The notes beneath the pieces were generated by a model. The model did not search any database. It was given only the letters and a program-made list of their open reading frames with translations, and was not told where the DNA came from. 64,000 nt of DNA, from positions 1 to 64,000 of the forward strand of contig NZ_KQ758621.1 in the NCBI RefSeq assembly GCF_001457035.1, in the 5' to 3' direction. Of the stretch, positions 49,966 to 58,885 are shown piece after piece (the first letter of the stretch is position 1; each line of letters opens with the position of its first letter). This DNA is from Fictibacillus enclensis (GTDB taxonomy: Bacteria > Bacillota > Bacilli > Bacillales > Fictibacillaceae). The position numbers and the translations under genes are program-made.

Positions 49966-51303
49966 TTACAACTCCTCATATACAACATCTACCCGTACAT
50001 CCGCCTCTGGTATTAGAATGGAAGCTATTGAAATGACCTCTTCCACATGTACACGGACACCCCCGCCCCCCGCTGGGCCATTGGTATATAACGCCTCAAC
50101 TTCTTGCCCGATTGCCATGGCCTCTTTTCTTTCTTCACACCTTGCAGCCACACGCAAACGAACCTCAGGGATGAGATTTATAGATGTCTTCTCTCCATAT
50201 AAGGAGGAGTTTCCAATATAATCTATTTTTAAATCTTCATAAGGAAGGTTCGTGTATGCTATTCTTTTTCTAACGATTTCCTCCGCGAGCTTTGCACGGT
50301 TCATACATCCTGAACCGCCATAACTAATTTCTGCTTCCACAATATACCCATCCTCATAGCCTACACTTGTTTTATAGTAGCCGCTCTTTCTTTTACCAGA
50401 AATTCCTTTTACGATTACGTTGTTTGCACTAATTTCTTCAACTGTTGCTTGGGAGAAATCTGCAACAACATCTGGTGTTAAATAACTTTCGGGATCATGA
50501 ATTTCGTAAAGCAGTTGTTCTTTTACTGTAGCTGTTGAAATCAGCCCTCCTGCTTCATCAAGCTTGCTTACTGTAAAATCACCATTCTCATGGAATTCTG
50601 AAATTGGGAAACCTGCATTCCAAAGTTCAGGTACATCTTTATAGCCAGGTTCAGCAAAATAGCCTCCTGTGACTTGCGCTCCGCATTCAAGGAGATGACC
50701 GGCTGCCGTAGCTTGTCCCAAACGTTCATAGTCGGTCCATTCCCAGCCAAATTCATGGACCAGCGGGGCGACAGTCAATGAAGGATCGGATGCTCTCCCC
50801 GTAATAATAATATGGGCACCTTCCTTTAAAGCCCTGACGATCCCCTCTGCTCCTATATAAGCATTGGCAGAAATAATGTCAGGATAACGTTCCCTTAATG
50901 GCATTCCTGTTTCCATTATGGTTGAATCCAGGTACTGCTCTATGTTTAAAAAAACATCATCTCCTGTAACTGCAGCTATTTTCAGATTCCGAAGACCCAG
51001 CTTCAAGGCCATTTCTTTGACTGCTCTGGCAGCACCAACCGGGTTTGCGGCTCCCATATTGGTGATGACTCTGCAATCCTTTGAAATATATAACGGAAGC
51101 ACCTTTTCCATTCTATATTCCAAAAGCGGGTTGTACCCTTTGGAAGGATTTTTTTGTTTTTCTTTTTGGGCCAGTGCAATGGTCCGTTCAGCCAGGCATT
51201 CAAAAATGATATAGTCAAGATTCCCCTTTTCCATTAAATCCAGTGCAGGCTCAATGCGGTCGCCCGCATAGCCTGCACCCCCGCCTATCCGTATTGCTTT
51301 CAT
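49966..51303 (-). CDS. AtuA-like (DUF1446) acyl-CoA-related protein
   Basis: 445 aa with MKAIRIGGGAGYAGDRIEPALDLMEKGNLDYIIFECLAERT at the N-terminus, NMGAANPVGAARAVKEMA, IITGRASDPSLTVAPLVHEFGW, and a Gly-rich NGPAGGGGVRVHVEEVI near the C-terminus. These define the acyclic-terpene-utilisation AtuA family, often placed with CoA transferases and lyases. It occurs with DUF4387, a CitE-like lyase and CaiB proteins here. A hydratase-type step on a branched acyl-CoA is a reasonable guess, not shown. Confidence 0.87.
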   Translation of the reverse strand: MKAIRIGGGAGYAGDRIEPALDLMEKGNLDYIIFECLAERTIALAQKEKQKNPSKGYNPLLEYRMEKVLPLYISKDCRVITNMGAANPVGAARAVKEMALKLGLRNLKIAAVTGDDVFLNIEQYLDSTIMETGMPLRERYPDIISANAYIGAEGIVRALKEGAHIIITGRASDPSLTVAPLVHEFGWEWTDYERLGQATAAGHLLECGAQVTGGYFAEPGYKDVPELWNAGFPISEFHENGDFTVSKLDEAGGLISTATVKEQLLYEIHDPESYLTPDVVADFSQATVEEISANNVIVKGISGKRKSGYYKTSVGYEDGYIVEAEISYGGSGCMNRAKLAEEIVRKRIAYTNLPYEDLKIDYIGNSSLYGEKTSINLIPEVRLRVAARCEERKEAMAIGQEVEALYTNGPAGGGGVRVHVEEVISIASILIPEADVRVDVVYEEL

Positions 51304-51340
51304 GCTTTTTTCTCCTCACCTGGCAACATGTTTAAGTTGA

Positions 51341-52204
51341 CTATCTGGATTGAGTTTCAACTGCAGCCAGCATTTTTTTTGCTTTGTCTACAATGGGCAA
51401 GTCGACCATTTTACCATCCAGCTGCAGCACCCCCTCTCCCTTTGTAACAGAACTTTCAAACGCTTGAATCAACCGTTTGGCATGAGCAATTTCTGCTTCT
51501 GTCGGTGCATAGACTTGGCTGAGAAGCTCAATTTGGGAGGGATGTATTAGCAGCTTTCCTTGAAAACCCAAGTCTTTGCTGGCCCTGGTCTCAGTTATAA
51601 AGCCATTGGGATCTTTTATATCAGGAAAAACCGTATCAATCGGCGCCTTCACACCAGCTGCTCGTGATACAACAACCAGTTGTGAACGCGCATAAAGCAA
51701 TTCCGTTCCTTCCTTGGACAAATGGGCACCAATATCCAATGCAAAATCCATGGAACCAAATGCAAGGCGCTCGATTCGCCGGCTGGCTGAAGCAATTTTA
51801 AATGCATTGTACAGACCGCAGCCGGTTTCAATGATAGGAACAATTTTGATTTTTCCAGTAGCAATCTTTCGTTCCTCTTCCAACTCGCTGATCATTCTGT
51901 CCAGCAGTGCAATTTGTTTTGTGTTTTCTGCTTTCGGCAATACAATCCCGGTAAGGTTATTGTGTATCATATCAATAACATCTTCCTGAAAAAAAGCAGA
52001 ATCAAAGCTGTTAATCCTTACATAATTCATTCGGTCGGCATGCTCAATCGTTCTTTTTACATGGGTTCGAGCCGCTGTTTTTTCATGTGGAGAGACAGCA
52101 TCCTCCAAATCGTATATAAGAACATCTGCATCCAGCGAGATTGCCTTCATTAACTTCTTTTCATCCGATCCTGGAACAAACATCCATGAATAGGATCGTT
52201 CCAT
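51341..52204 (-). CDS. HpcH/HpaI-family CoA-ester lyase (CitE/citramalyl-CoA-like)
   Basis: A 287-aa TIM-barrel lyase. It has SWMFVPGSDEKKLMKAISLDADVLIYDLEDAVSPHEKTAAR at the N-terminus (Asp/Glu metal site), YVRINSF, IVLPKAENTKQI, IIETGCGLYNAFKIA and LAFGSMDFALDIGA, with GKLLIHPSQIE near the C-terminus. The family cleaves malyl-, citramalyl- or citryl-CoA to acetyl-CoA plus a keto acid using Mg2+. The neighbouring CoA transferases could supply the substrate. It lies 11 bp after a CaiB-type gene. Confidence 0.9.
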   Translation of the reverse strand: MERSYSWMFVPGSDEKKLMKAISLDADVLIYDLEDAVSPHEKTAARTHVKRTIEHADRMNYVRINSFDSAFFQEDVIDMIHNNLTGIVLPKAENTKQIALLDRMISELEEERKIATGKIKIVPIIETGCGLYNAFKIASASRRIERLAFGSMDFALDIGAHLSKEGTELLYARSQLVVVSRAAGVKAPIDTVFPDIKDPNGFITETRASKDLGFQGKLLIHPSQIELLSQVYAPTEAEIAHAKRLIQAFESSVTKGEGVLQLDGKMVDLPIVDKAKKMLAAVETQSR

Positions 52205-52214
52205 TTACTTCACC

Positions 52215-53372
52215 TCACCTTTTTCCCAATTCAACTGCCATACCAAATTCTCTTAAAATGGAATCAGTATGTTCCCCGACAGCTGGAATGGGACCCATAA
52301 CTGGCTTCATATCAGCAAAAGTAACTGGCGGAATAAGAGCTTTCAGCGGTCCTGCTGGTGAACCTATCTCTTTCCAGCGGTCTCGAAAAGCTAATTGAGG
52401 GTGCTCAATAAATTGTTTAATGGTATTTAAATACGCATTCGCTATTTCAGCTTTTTCCAGCCTCGTTACGATTTCTTCCGAAGTGAGCGTTTGAAATACA
52501 TCAGAGATCAGCTTTTGCAGCTCTGTTTTGTTCGACAGCCGTTTTGCATTGCTATGGAAGTTCTCGTTGTTTTTTAAATCCTGATCCTCCAGTACAAAAT
52601 CACAAAACTTTGCCCATTCCCGTTCATTTTGAACCGCCAGGAAGATCAATTTTCCATCTCCTGTCTGAAAAGGCCCATAAGGAAAAATCGTGGCATGGCT
52701 TGCACCTGTTCGTTGAGGTTCATGTTCCCCATACTCTGAATAATAAAGAGGATACCCCATCCATTCCCCCAGTGCCTCGAGCATGGAAACCTCAAGTACG
52801 GTTCCCTTGCCAGTCCTGAAACGAGAGAGCAAGGCCGTTAATATTCCCGAGTAAGCGTACATACCGGCTGCAATGTCGGCAATGGATATCCCTGATTTGG
52901 AGGGTGTTTCGTCGGTACCGGTTATCGAAACGACACCTGTTTCACATTGAATTAAAAGATCATATGCTTTTTTATCTTTATAAGGTCCATCAGACCCATA
53001 TCCGGAGATGCCGCAGATAATCAGATGAGGATATTTTTCCTTCAGCACACTGGCACTGAACCCCAGCCGGTCGACAGCTCCCGGCTTCAGGTTCTGAATA
53101 AAAACATCCGCCTCCGAGAGTAGTTTGTCCAGAATATCCCGGCCCTCTGAAGTTTGTAAATCTAAAGCAATCGATTCCTTTGACCGGTTAAGCCAGACAA
53201 AATGACTGGAAAGACCTTTTACCGTCCGGTCATACTGACGGGCAAAATCTCCGGTCCCCGGCCTTTCTACTTTAATCACCCTTGCCCCGAGATCAGCCAA
53301 CTGCCTGGACGCAAAAGGTGCGGCAACCGCCTGTTCAAGAGAAACAACTGTAATTCCTTCCAGCGGCAGCAT
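52215..53372 (-). CDS. family III CoA transferase (CaiB/BaiF), copy 1
   Basis: 385 aa: LEGITVVSLEQAVAAPFASRQLADLGARVIKVERPGTGDFAR at the N-terminus, then LNRSKESIALDLQTSEGRDIL, the catalytic Asp region in VFIQNLKPGAVDRLG, and ADIAAGMYAYSGILTALLSRFRTGKG. It moves CoA between acids without free thioester hydrolysis. It belongs to the subgroup near succinyl-CoA:(citramalate/itaconate/mesaconate) transferases, by general likeness only. It is the gene between the CitMHS carrier and the CitE-like lyase. Confidence 0.9.
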   Translation of the reverse strand: MLPLEGITVVSLEQAVAAPFASRQLADLGARVIKVERPGTGDFARQYDRTVKGLSSHFVWLNRSKESIALDLQTSEGRDILDKLLSEADVFIQNLKPGAVDRLGFSASVLKEKYPHLIICGISGYGSDGPYKDKKAYDLLIQCETGVVSITGTDETPSKSGISIADIAAGMYAYSGILTALLSRFRTGKGTVLEVSMLEALGEWMGYPLYYSEYGEHEPQRTGASHATIFPYGPFQTGDGKLIFLAVQNEREWAKFCDFVLEDQDLKNNENFHSNAKRLSNKTELQKLISDVFQTLTSEEIVTRLEKAEIANAYLNTIKQFIEHPQLAFRDRWKEIGSPAGPLKALIPPVTFADMKPVMGPIPAVGEHTDSILREFGMAVELGKR

Positions 53373-53396
53373 TTGTATTCCTCCTTTTCTTATTCT

Positions 53397-54695
53397 TTAC
53401 AGAGAGATGGCACCGGTAATAAGCGCCACTGCGGTCATAACGATGGTGGTTCCAAATGCCCATAAGAAAATACTTTTTTGAAGATCACCCAGTTCCACCT
53501 TGCATAAACCGAGAAGTACAAAAATGGAGGGGTTCATTGGACTTAACGGGAAACCGGTTGTCGCGTTGCCTAAAAGGGCTGCCCTTCCTATTTCCAAAGG
53601 ATCGATGCCGAAAGAAGCTGCCGATTTACTCACAATAGGAAGAACACCATAATAAAAGGCATCAGGAGAAAACACCAAACTCAACGGCATACTGATCACA
53701 GCGATTAGTGCCGGCAAATGCGGGCCCATCCAATCCGGGATCAAAGATACAAAAGACACGGCCATTGAATCCAGCATTTTGGTTCCAGAAAGAACTCCTG
53801 TAAAGATCCCGGCTGCAAATATGGTAAAACAAACCATAACCATACTTTTAGCATGAGCTGCAATTTGCTCATTTTGTTTTTTGACATCCGGAAAATTAAC
53901 GATTAAGGCAAGAGCGAATGCAAGGATAAACAACACGGGGACAGGCATAATGTCCATAATGAGTACAGTGACCAATACTGCTGTAAGAATAAAATTAAAC
54001 CAGAACATTTTGGGAAGAACCGCTGACGGGGCTTCCAACGAAGCAGCTGTCTCTTCAGCTGCACCTCTCCCGGACCACTGTACAATGCCCAGCCGTTTGC
54101 GCTCTTTCTTTCCAAGAACATAAGAAACAAATACGACCCAGATCATGCCCGAAAGCATCGGAATGATGATGGGATTAAACAATTGTGATGACGAAGCATC
54201 AAGGGAAACCATGGCTCTAGCAAGAGGTCCACCCCATGGAATGATGTTCATCACTCCTGCCCCAAGTGCAACCGTACTGGCTAAAATTAGAGGGTTCATC
54301 CCAAGCTTCTTATAAATTGGAAGCAATGCAGTAATCGTGATCATAAATGTGGCAGAACCATCTCCATCCAGTGCCACAATTAAAGTGATAACCGCCGTGG
54401 CCATTACAATTTTGAGAGGATCTCCTTTGGTAAGTTTAATTAATTTTGCGATCATGGGGTCAAATAGCCCCCGGTCAATCATTAATCCAAAGTACAGGAT
54501 AGAAAATCCAATCATAATTCCAGTAGGCGTTACTTTCTGAACGCCTTCGAGCATCATTTCTCCCATTTCAAGCCTGAAACCGCCAATCAAGCCAAATACA
54601 ATAGGGACGAGGGCGAAGGCGATTAAAACAGACACCTTTTTGGTCATTACAAGGTAAAGAAACGTCGCAATCATTAAAAAGCCTAAAATAGCCAT
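53397..54695 (-). CDS. CitMHS-family citrate/tricarboxylate-type transporter
   Basis: A 432-aa carrier with about 12 helices. Recognised segments are MAILGFLMIATFLYLVMTKK, ILYFGLMIDRGLFDPMI, TLIVALDGDGSATFMITITALLPIYKKLGM and VMNIIPWGGPLARA, typical of CitM/CitH proteins that import metal-citrate complexes with protons. In this locus it probably imports the acid that the CoA transferases activate (citrate-like, citramalate, itaconate or HMG-like). The ribosome binding site is AGGAGGTTTAGGT. Confidence 0.9.
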   Translation of the reverse strand: MAILGFLMIATFLYLVMTKKVSVLIAFALVPIVFGLIGGFRLEMGEMMLEGVQKVTPTGIMIGFSILYFGLMIDRGLFDPMIAKLIKLTKGDPLKIVMATAVITLIVALDGDGSATFMITITALLPIYKKLGMNPLILASTVALGAGVMNIIPWGGPLARAMVSLDASSSQLFNPIIIPMLSGMIWVVFVSYVLGKKERKRLGIVQWSGRGAAEETAASLEAPSAVLPKMFWFNFILTAVLVTVLIMDIMPVPVLFILAFALALIVNFPDVKKQNEQIAAHAKSMVMVCFTIFAAGIFTGVLSGTKMLDSMAVSFVSLIPDWMGPHLPALIAVISMPLSLVFSPDAFYYGVLPIVSKSAASFGIDPLEIGRAALLGNATTGFPLSPMNPSIFVLLGLCKVELGDLQKSIFLWAFGTTIVMTAVALITGAISL

Positions 54696-54753
54696 ACCTA
54701 AACCTCCTTATTTTTAAAACAGAAAGCGATTACATTTTATTTTGACCGGCTTA

Positions 54754-55671
54754 TTAAACCGTCTGTTCATGTCCTTTATTTACGATCTGCTGTAAATGAC
54801 CCGTCAATGAACGCTTTGTCATTGATTTGACCAATTTTACACAGTCCATCAATTTTTCAAAATGAACGCCTGTTTGGATTCCCATTTCATGAAGCATAAA
54901 GACAAAATCCTCCGTAGAATCATTGCCGGCAGCTCCAGGAGCAAATGGACATCCTCCCAACCCGCCAATAGCTGTATCAAACGAGGAGATGCCAGCATGA
55001 AGGGCTGCCAGGGAATTTGCCTTTGATAACCCGTATGTATCATGAAGATGACCGGTTATGGTTGCTGTAGGTCCTTGATCCAGGACCCTGGAAAAAAGTT
55101 CATAAACCTGCTTCGGATTTGCACGGCCAATCGTATCACACAAGACAATTTCATTAACTTGCATTTCTTCCAGTTCTTTTACCATGGCTAATACAGTTTC
55201 CTGTGACACAAGGCCCTCATATGGACAGTAAAAAGAGGTGGCAATACTAAAACGCACAAACATCCCCTCTTCCTTTGCTGTTTCAATAACAATCGAAAGC
55301 TGCCGCAAAGATTCTTTAACGGACATTCTGACGTTGTTCCTATTAAATGTCTCGCTCGCTCCAGCTACCAAAGCCACTTCCCTTACGCCAGCCTTTTTTG
55401 CCAGCTCAAAACCTCTTAGATTAGGAATAAGAGCCAAATATTGAATGTCATTTTTCTTCATCATGTTTTGATAGACCTCTGTGGCGTCTGCCATTTGAGG
55501 TACATGTTTAGGAGAGACAAAGGATGTTGCTTCTATTCTTTTAAGCCCGGTTTCAGACAAAGCATGAATAAGCTCCAGCTTCTTTGCTGTCGGAATAAAT
55601 GTTTTTTCGTTTTGTATACCATCCCTCGGGCCTGATTCGAGTATGTCCACTGATTTAGGCAGGTTAATCAC
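54754..55671 (-). CDS. HMG-CoA-lyase-like enzyme
   Basis: A 305-aa DRE-TIM metallolyase. DRE-type motif ILESGPRDGIQNEK at the N-terminus, then ATSFVSPKHVPQMADA, HLHDTYGLSKANSLAAL (metal His pair) and the signature GLGGCPFAPGAAGNDSTED, including the active Cys. HMG-CoA lyase gives acetoacetate and acetyl-CoA; close relatives cleave other 3-hydroxy-acyl-CoAs. The N-terminal SGPRDG has the expected Arg-Asp. It lies 30 bp after the second CoA transferase, so it likely cleaves the product of that pathway. The start has AGGAGATAAAAGGTG. Confidence 0.9.
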   Translation of the reverse strand: MINLPKSVDILESGPRDGIQNEKTFIPTAKKLELIHALSETGLKRIEATSFVSPKHVPQMADATEVYQNMMKKNDIQYLALIPNLRGFELAKKAGVREVALVAGASETFNRNNVRMSVKESLRQLSIVIETAKEEGMFVRFSIATSFYCPYEGLVSQETVLAMVKELEEMQVNEIVLCDTIGRANPKQVYELFSRVLDQGPTATITGHLHDTYGLSKANSLAALHAGISSFDTAIGGLGGCPFAPGAAGNDSTEDFVFMLHEMGIQTGVHFEKLMDCVKLVKSMTKRSLTGHLQQIVNKGHEQTV

Positions 55672-55701
55672 CTTTTATCTCCTCCGCTTCCGCAACTGAA
55701 T

Positions 55702-56901
55702 TTACTTTGAATTCATTGGTTGTTTGGCAATCTCCAATTTTTTTAACACTTCTTCCGTGTGTTCTCCAAGTTTGGGCCCTGCCCAGTTAATTCGTCCTGG
55801 AGTTTTGCTCATTTTCGGAACAATACCCGGCACTTTCAGTTTTCCTAATCCTTCAACATCCATTTCACAAATCATCTCCCGCGCATTAAAATGGGGATCC
55901 TTGAACATATCTTCCACGTTATAAATCGAGCCTGCAGGGATGTGGTGTTCATCAAGAATCTTTAAGGCATCCTCTAATTCATGCTGAATGGTCCATCCTC
56001 CAATTACTTTATCCAAATAGTCAGCATGCTGCGCCCGGTCAAAATTCGTAGCATACTGTGGCTGATCACGCATATCTTCACGTCCAATAGCATCCATCAG
56101 CCTTTTGAAGATTCCATCACCGTTTGCACCGATCACAATATACTTACCGTCTTTGCACATATAGGTGTTAGACGGGGTAATGCCCGGTAGTGTGCTTCCC
56201 GTCCGTTCACGGATGACGCCGTACTGATCATACTCTGGAATCGCGCTTTCCATCAGGCTGTAAACGGCTTCATAAAGCGCAACATCCACATACTGGCCTT
56301 CTCCTGTATTATTTCTGTGGTATACAGCCATCAATGCTCCTATTACAGCGTATAAAGCGCTTACAGAATCACCCAAACTGATTCCGACCCTTGTGGGCGG
56401 CCGGTCGGGATAGCCTGTCAGATATCGAATTCCTCCCATGGCTTCTCCTATGCTTCCGAAACCAGGCTTATTTCGGTACGGACCGTCCTGTCCATAACCT
56501 GAAACACGAATCATGATGAGGCCAGGGTTCAACTCCTTCAAATCCTCGTAGCCAATATTCCATTTTTCCAGCGTGCCTGGCTTAAAATTTTCAATAATGA
56601 TGTCCACTTCTTTTACCAAGCCTTTAATGATTTCCTGTCCATCTGTTGAGCGCAGGTCTAACGATACACTTTTCTTATTCCTTGATTGTACATACCACCA
56701 TAGAGACGTATCTTCATGAAGCATTCTCCATTTTCTTATCGGATCGCCCTTTTCAGGCGGTTCCACTTTTATAACCTCTGCTCCAAAGTCGGCCAGTAAT
56801 CTGCCGGCAAATGGACCGGCAATCAAACTTCCCAATTCCAGTACTTTAAGCCCCTTTAAGGGTCCCTCTTTAATCTCTGCCATTTCAACACCTCGTTTCA
56901 A
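55702..56901 (-). CDS. family III CoA transferase (CaiB/BaiF), copy 2
   Basis: 399 aa; first gene of the operon. It has LKGLKVLELGSLIAGPFAGRLLADFGAEVIKVEPPEKGDPIRKW, SRNKKSVSLDLRSTDGQEI, the catalytic-Asp area IIENFKPGTLEKWN, and GISLGDSVSALYAVIGALMAVYHRNNTGEG. It may use a different acid from copy 1. The ORF begins MKRGVEMAE; ATG 56883 (MAEIKEG) is an alternative start with GAGGTGTTGAA upstream. The divergent gene encodes a GntR repressor, whose candidate operators lie between. Confidence 0.9.
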   Translation of the reverse strand: MKRGVEMAEIKEGPLKGLKVLELGSLIAGPFAGRLLADFGAEVIKVEPPEKGDPIRKWRMLHEDTSLWWYVQSRNKKSVSLDLRSTDGQEIIKGLVKEVDIIIENFKPGTLEKWNIGYEDLKELNPGLIMIRVSGYGQDGPYRNKPGFGSIGEAMGGIRYLTGYPDRPPTRVGISLGDSVSALYAVIGALMAVYHRNNTGEGQYVDVALYEAVYSLMESAIPEYDQYGVIRERTGSTLPGITPSNTYMCKDGKYIVIGANGDGIFKRLMDAIGREDMRDQPQYATNFDRAQHADYLDKVIGGWTIQHELEDALKILDEHHIPAGSIYNVEDMFKDPHFNAREMICEMDVEGLGKLKVPGIVPKMSKTPGRINWAGPKLGEHTEEVLKKLEIAKQPMNSK

Positions 56902-56931
56902 TTTAAAGTAACTTTATATTGATTAAATTTT

Positions 56932-56959
56932 CTGAATAGTTATAATAATAGCTATTCAG
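56932..56959. promoter_or_regulatory. inverted repeat CTGAATAG-N12-CTATTCAG
   Basis: Two perfect 8-bp arms flank a 12-bp centre containing TATAAT. It lies 31 bp upstream of the CoA transferase operon. It is a candidate operator of the divergent GntR regulator or overlaps the promoter. Confidence 0.5.
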
Positions 56960-56971
56960 CTTCATCTTGTC

Positions 56972-56985
56972 AACGGTCAACCGTT
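56972..56985. promoter_or_regulatory. palindrome AACGGTCAACCGTT
   Basis: A 6-2-6 palindrome, with further half sites TCAACCG (near 57021) and AACGGTTGA (57064). It is a candidate FadR/FCD-type GntR operator in the divergent promoter region. Confidence 0.45.
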
Positions 56986-57097
56986 TACATTTTTTCTTAC
57001 CGTAATTAGTAATTGTTTATCAACCGATCTAGTTATTGTAAACTGAAGTAGTAAATAGTGATTAACGGTTGAAATAGTAGTCTAGGAGGTCTTGAAT

Positions 57098-57763
57098 TTG
57101 AGGGAAATTCAGAAAACAGAGCTGCTTCACAGCCAGGTTTATGCCATTTTAAAAACGATGATCATGGAACGTGACTTTGCTCCCGGGGAACGTTTAGTGG
57201 AAACAAAAGTTGCTGTACAGCTTGGGGTCAGCAGGGGAACTGTAAGGGAAGCCTTTCAAATGCTGCTAAAAGACGGGCTGTTAACACGAAACAACAACGT
57301 CATTTCAGTTTATAACCCAACGGTGCAGGATATTGTTGACGTATACGAATGCAGAAAAAGCCTTGAATCTTTAGCAGTTAAACTGGCCACTTCTCATATA
57401 ACAGATGACCAATTAAGACGGCTCGGCATCGTCCTGAATGAATCAATAAAAGCAGTGAATGAAAACAATACTCAGACTCTCACTAATTTAAACCAGGAAT
57501 TTCACGATTTAATAGATATTGCTTCCCACAATCAACAGCTGATTCAGTTATGTGATGTCATCAAAACAAAGACACTCTATATTCGAAACAATGTCTTAAA
57601 AAACCATTTCAAAAACTTTTCTGATTTTGTTGATGATCACGAACGGATTTATCTTGCCATTAAAGACCATAATGCACAAAAAGCTGAAAATGAAATGAAG
57701 ACACATATTGAAAAAAGCTTTAAAACCATTCAAAGTGCATTAGGCGCCATTTCCAAAAGCTGA
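57098..57763 (+). CDS. GntR-family regulator (FCD domain)
   Basis: 221 aa. An N-terminal winged helix-turn-helix (LHSQVYAILKTMIMERDFAPGERLVETKVAVQLGVSRGTVREAFQMLLKDGLL) is followed by an FCD effector domain with DVYECRKSLESLAVKLA, NLNQEFHDLI and a late DHERIYLAIKDHNAQKAENEMKTHI, whose His/Asp residues bind metal. A TTG start at 57098 (8 nt after TAGGAGGT) is preferred to the TTG at 57092. It is divergent from the CoA-transferase operon and probably represses it until an organic acid binds. It ends at a clear terminator. Confidence 0.9.
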   Translation: MREIQKTELLHSQVYAILKTMIMERDFAPGERLVETKVAVQLGVSRGTVREAFQMLLKDGLLTRNNNVISVYNPTVQDIVDVYECRKSLESLAVKLATSHITDDQLRRLGIVLNESIKAVNENNTQTLTNLNQEFHDLIDIASHNQQLIQLCDVIKTKTLYIRNNVLKNHFKNFSDFVDDHERIYLAIKDHNAQKAENEMKTHIEKSFKTIQSALGAISKS

Positions 57764-57785
57764 CAATTGACAATGGGATAAAAAG

Positions 57786-57817
57786 GGTAACTGCAACGAC
57801 TGCAGTTACCTTTTTTT
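57786..57817 (+). terminator. terminator of the GntR gene
   Basis: GGTAACTGCA (57786-57795) pairs perfectly with TGCAGTTACC (57801-57810), followed by T7. Confidence 0.92.
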
Positions 57818-57870
57818 GAAGAATTATTGTATGCTAAATGAACCAATATTATAGAAAAGAGGCGGTTTTT

Positions 57871-58059
57871 TTGAGTTTAGCAGGTTACAACTCCTTTGAC
57901 CGGTATGTCCTCCCTCATCTTCCCTTGTTCGCCATCTGTGCTGCGGCTGTATTGATCTATGCCGGCATTCTTTATTACCGGGCGAAAGCGACCGGTATGG
58001 GCTTTGGTTTTATTATTGTTGCTGTGATTCTTGTGATCGTGGCCAATATTTACCGGTAG
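57871..58059 (+). CDS. small membrane protein, 62 aa
   Basis: A two-helix protein: LPLFAICAAAVLIYAGILYY, a short basic loop RAKATG, then GFGFIIVAVILVIVANIY. A TTG start at 57871 follows AAGAGGCGG at 7 nt; the ATG at 57838 has no ribosome binding site. No family name is secure. It lies 63 bp before the Bax1-I gene on the same strand. Confidence 0.7.
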   Translation: MSLAGYNSFDRYVLPHLPLFAICAAAVLIYAGILYYRAKATGMGFGFIIVAVILVIVANIYR

Positions 58060-58122
58060 TTCTAACATGAAGTTGGAACTCCCGCATACGTTTTAGTATG
58101 ATGGACAAAAAGGAGGGTATCC

Positions 58123-58851
58123 ATGAGGAGCGCCAATCCTAGTTTAAAAGATTCAACGTTTACGCATCTGAAAAATCAGGGACTTAACCGCCCGATGACA
58201 CTGCAGGGAACGGTGAACAAAACATTCATCCTTCTTGTGCTCATTTGTGCGACAGCCTTTTATACATGGAATCTGTATTACGACGGAAAGGAGATTCACG
58301 GGTTGCTTCTTGTTGGAGTGATCGGTTCTCTGATCGTATCCCTTTTTACGATATTCGTTCCCAGGGCGGCTCCCTTTTCGGCCCCGCTTTATGCTTTATT
58401 GGAAGGACTGGCCCTCGGCGGCATCAGTGCTATGTATGAAGACAAGTATTCAGGGATTGCCACGCAGGCGGTAGTGCTTACGTTCAGTGTGCTTTTTGCC
58501 CTTTTAATTGTCTACAAGCTGGGCTGGATCAAGGCCACCAGAAATTTCAGGGTCGGTGTCCTTTCCGCCACACTCGGTATCTTCATTGTCTATCTGGTGG
58601 ATCTGGTGCTCCGCTTCTTTGGTCTTCAGGTTCCCTATCTTCATGAAACGGGCTGGCTTGGTATTCTGATCAGCCTCGTGATCGTCGGTGTAGCAGCTCT
58701 TAATCTTGTCCTGGATTTTGATTTTATCGAACGCGGTGTGAACCGGAGAGCCCCCAAATATATGGAATGGTACGCAGGCTTTGGTTTAATGATTACCCTC
58801 GTCTGGCTCTATGTTGAAATTCTCCGGCTGCTGTCCAAAATACGAAGATAA
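58123..58851 (+). CDS. Bax inhibitor-1/YccA-family membrane protein
   Basis: 242 aa with seven hydrophobic helices. Characteristic are the N-terminal MTLQGTVNKTFILLVL, PLYALLEGLALGGISAMYE, YKLGWIKATRNFRVGVLSATLGIF and the C-terminal Asp pair region LNLVLDFDFIERGVNRRAPKYMEWYAGFGLM that forms the Ca2+/pH sensor in family structures. It is likely a cation-leak channel-type protein of the cytoplasmic membrane. AAGGAGGGTATCC precedes the ATG. Confidence 0.92.
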   Translation: MRSANPSLKDSTFTHLKNQGLNRPMTLQGTVNKTFILLVLICATAFYTWNLYYDGKEIHGLLLVGVIGSLIVSLFTIFVPRAAPFSAPLYALLEGLALGGISAMYEDKYSGIATQAVVLTFSVLFALLIVYKLGWIKATRNFRVGVLSATLGIFIVYLVDLVLRFFGLQVPYLHETGWLGILISLVIVGVAALNLVLDFDFIERGVNRRAPKYMEWYAGFGLMITLVWLYVEILRLLSKIRR

Positions 58852-58853
58852 AA

Positions 58854-58884
58854 AGCCAGTGCCCCAAAGGGTACTGGCTTTTCT
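58854..58884. terminator. terminator between Bax1-I and RND genes
   Basis: AGCCAGTGCC and GGTACTGGCT pair around CCAAAG with one G-U/A-C irregularity, flanked by A4 and T4. It serves the Bax1-I gene and perhaps the convergent RND gene. Confidence 0.75.
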
Positions 58885-58885
58885 G

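Noticed and set aside
56978-56992. cre box at TGTAAACGGTTGAC (minus strand)
   Set aside because: The last positions do not fit the cre consensus, and it overlaps the AACGGTCAACCGTT palindrome that fits GntR better.
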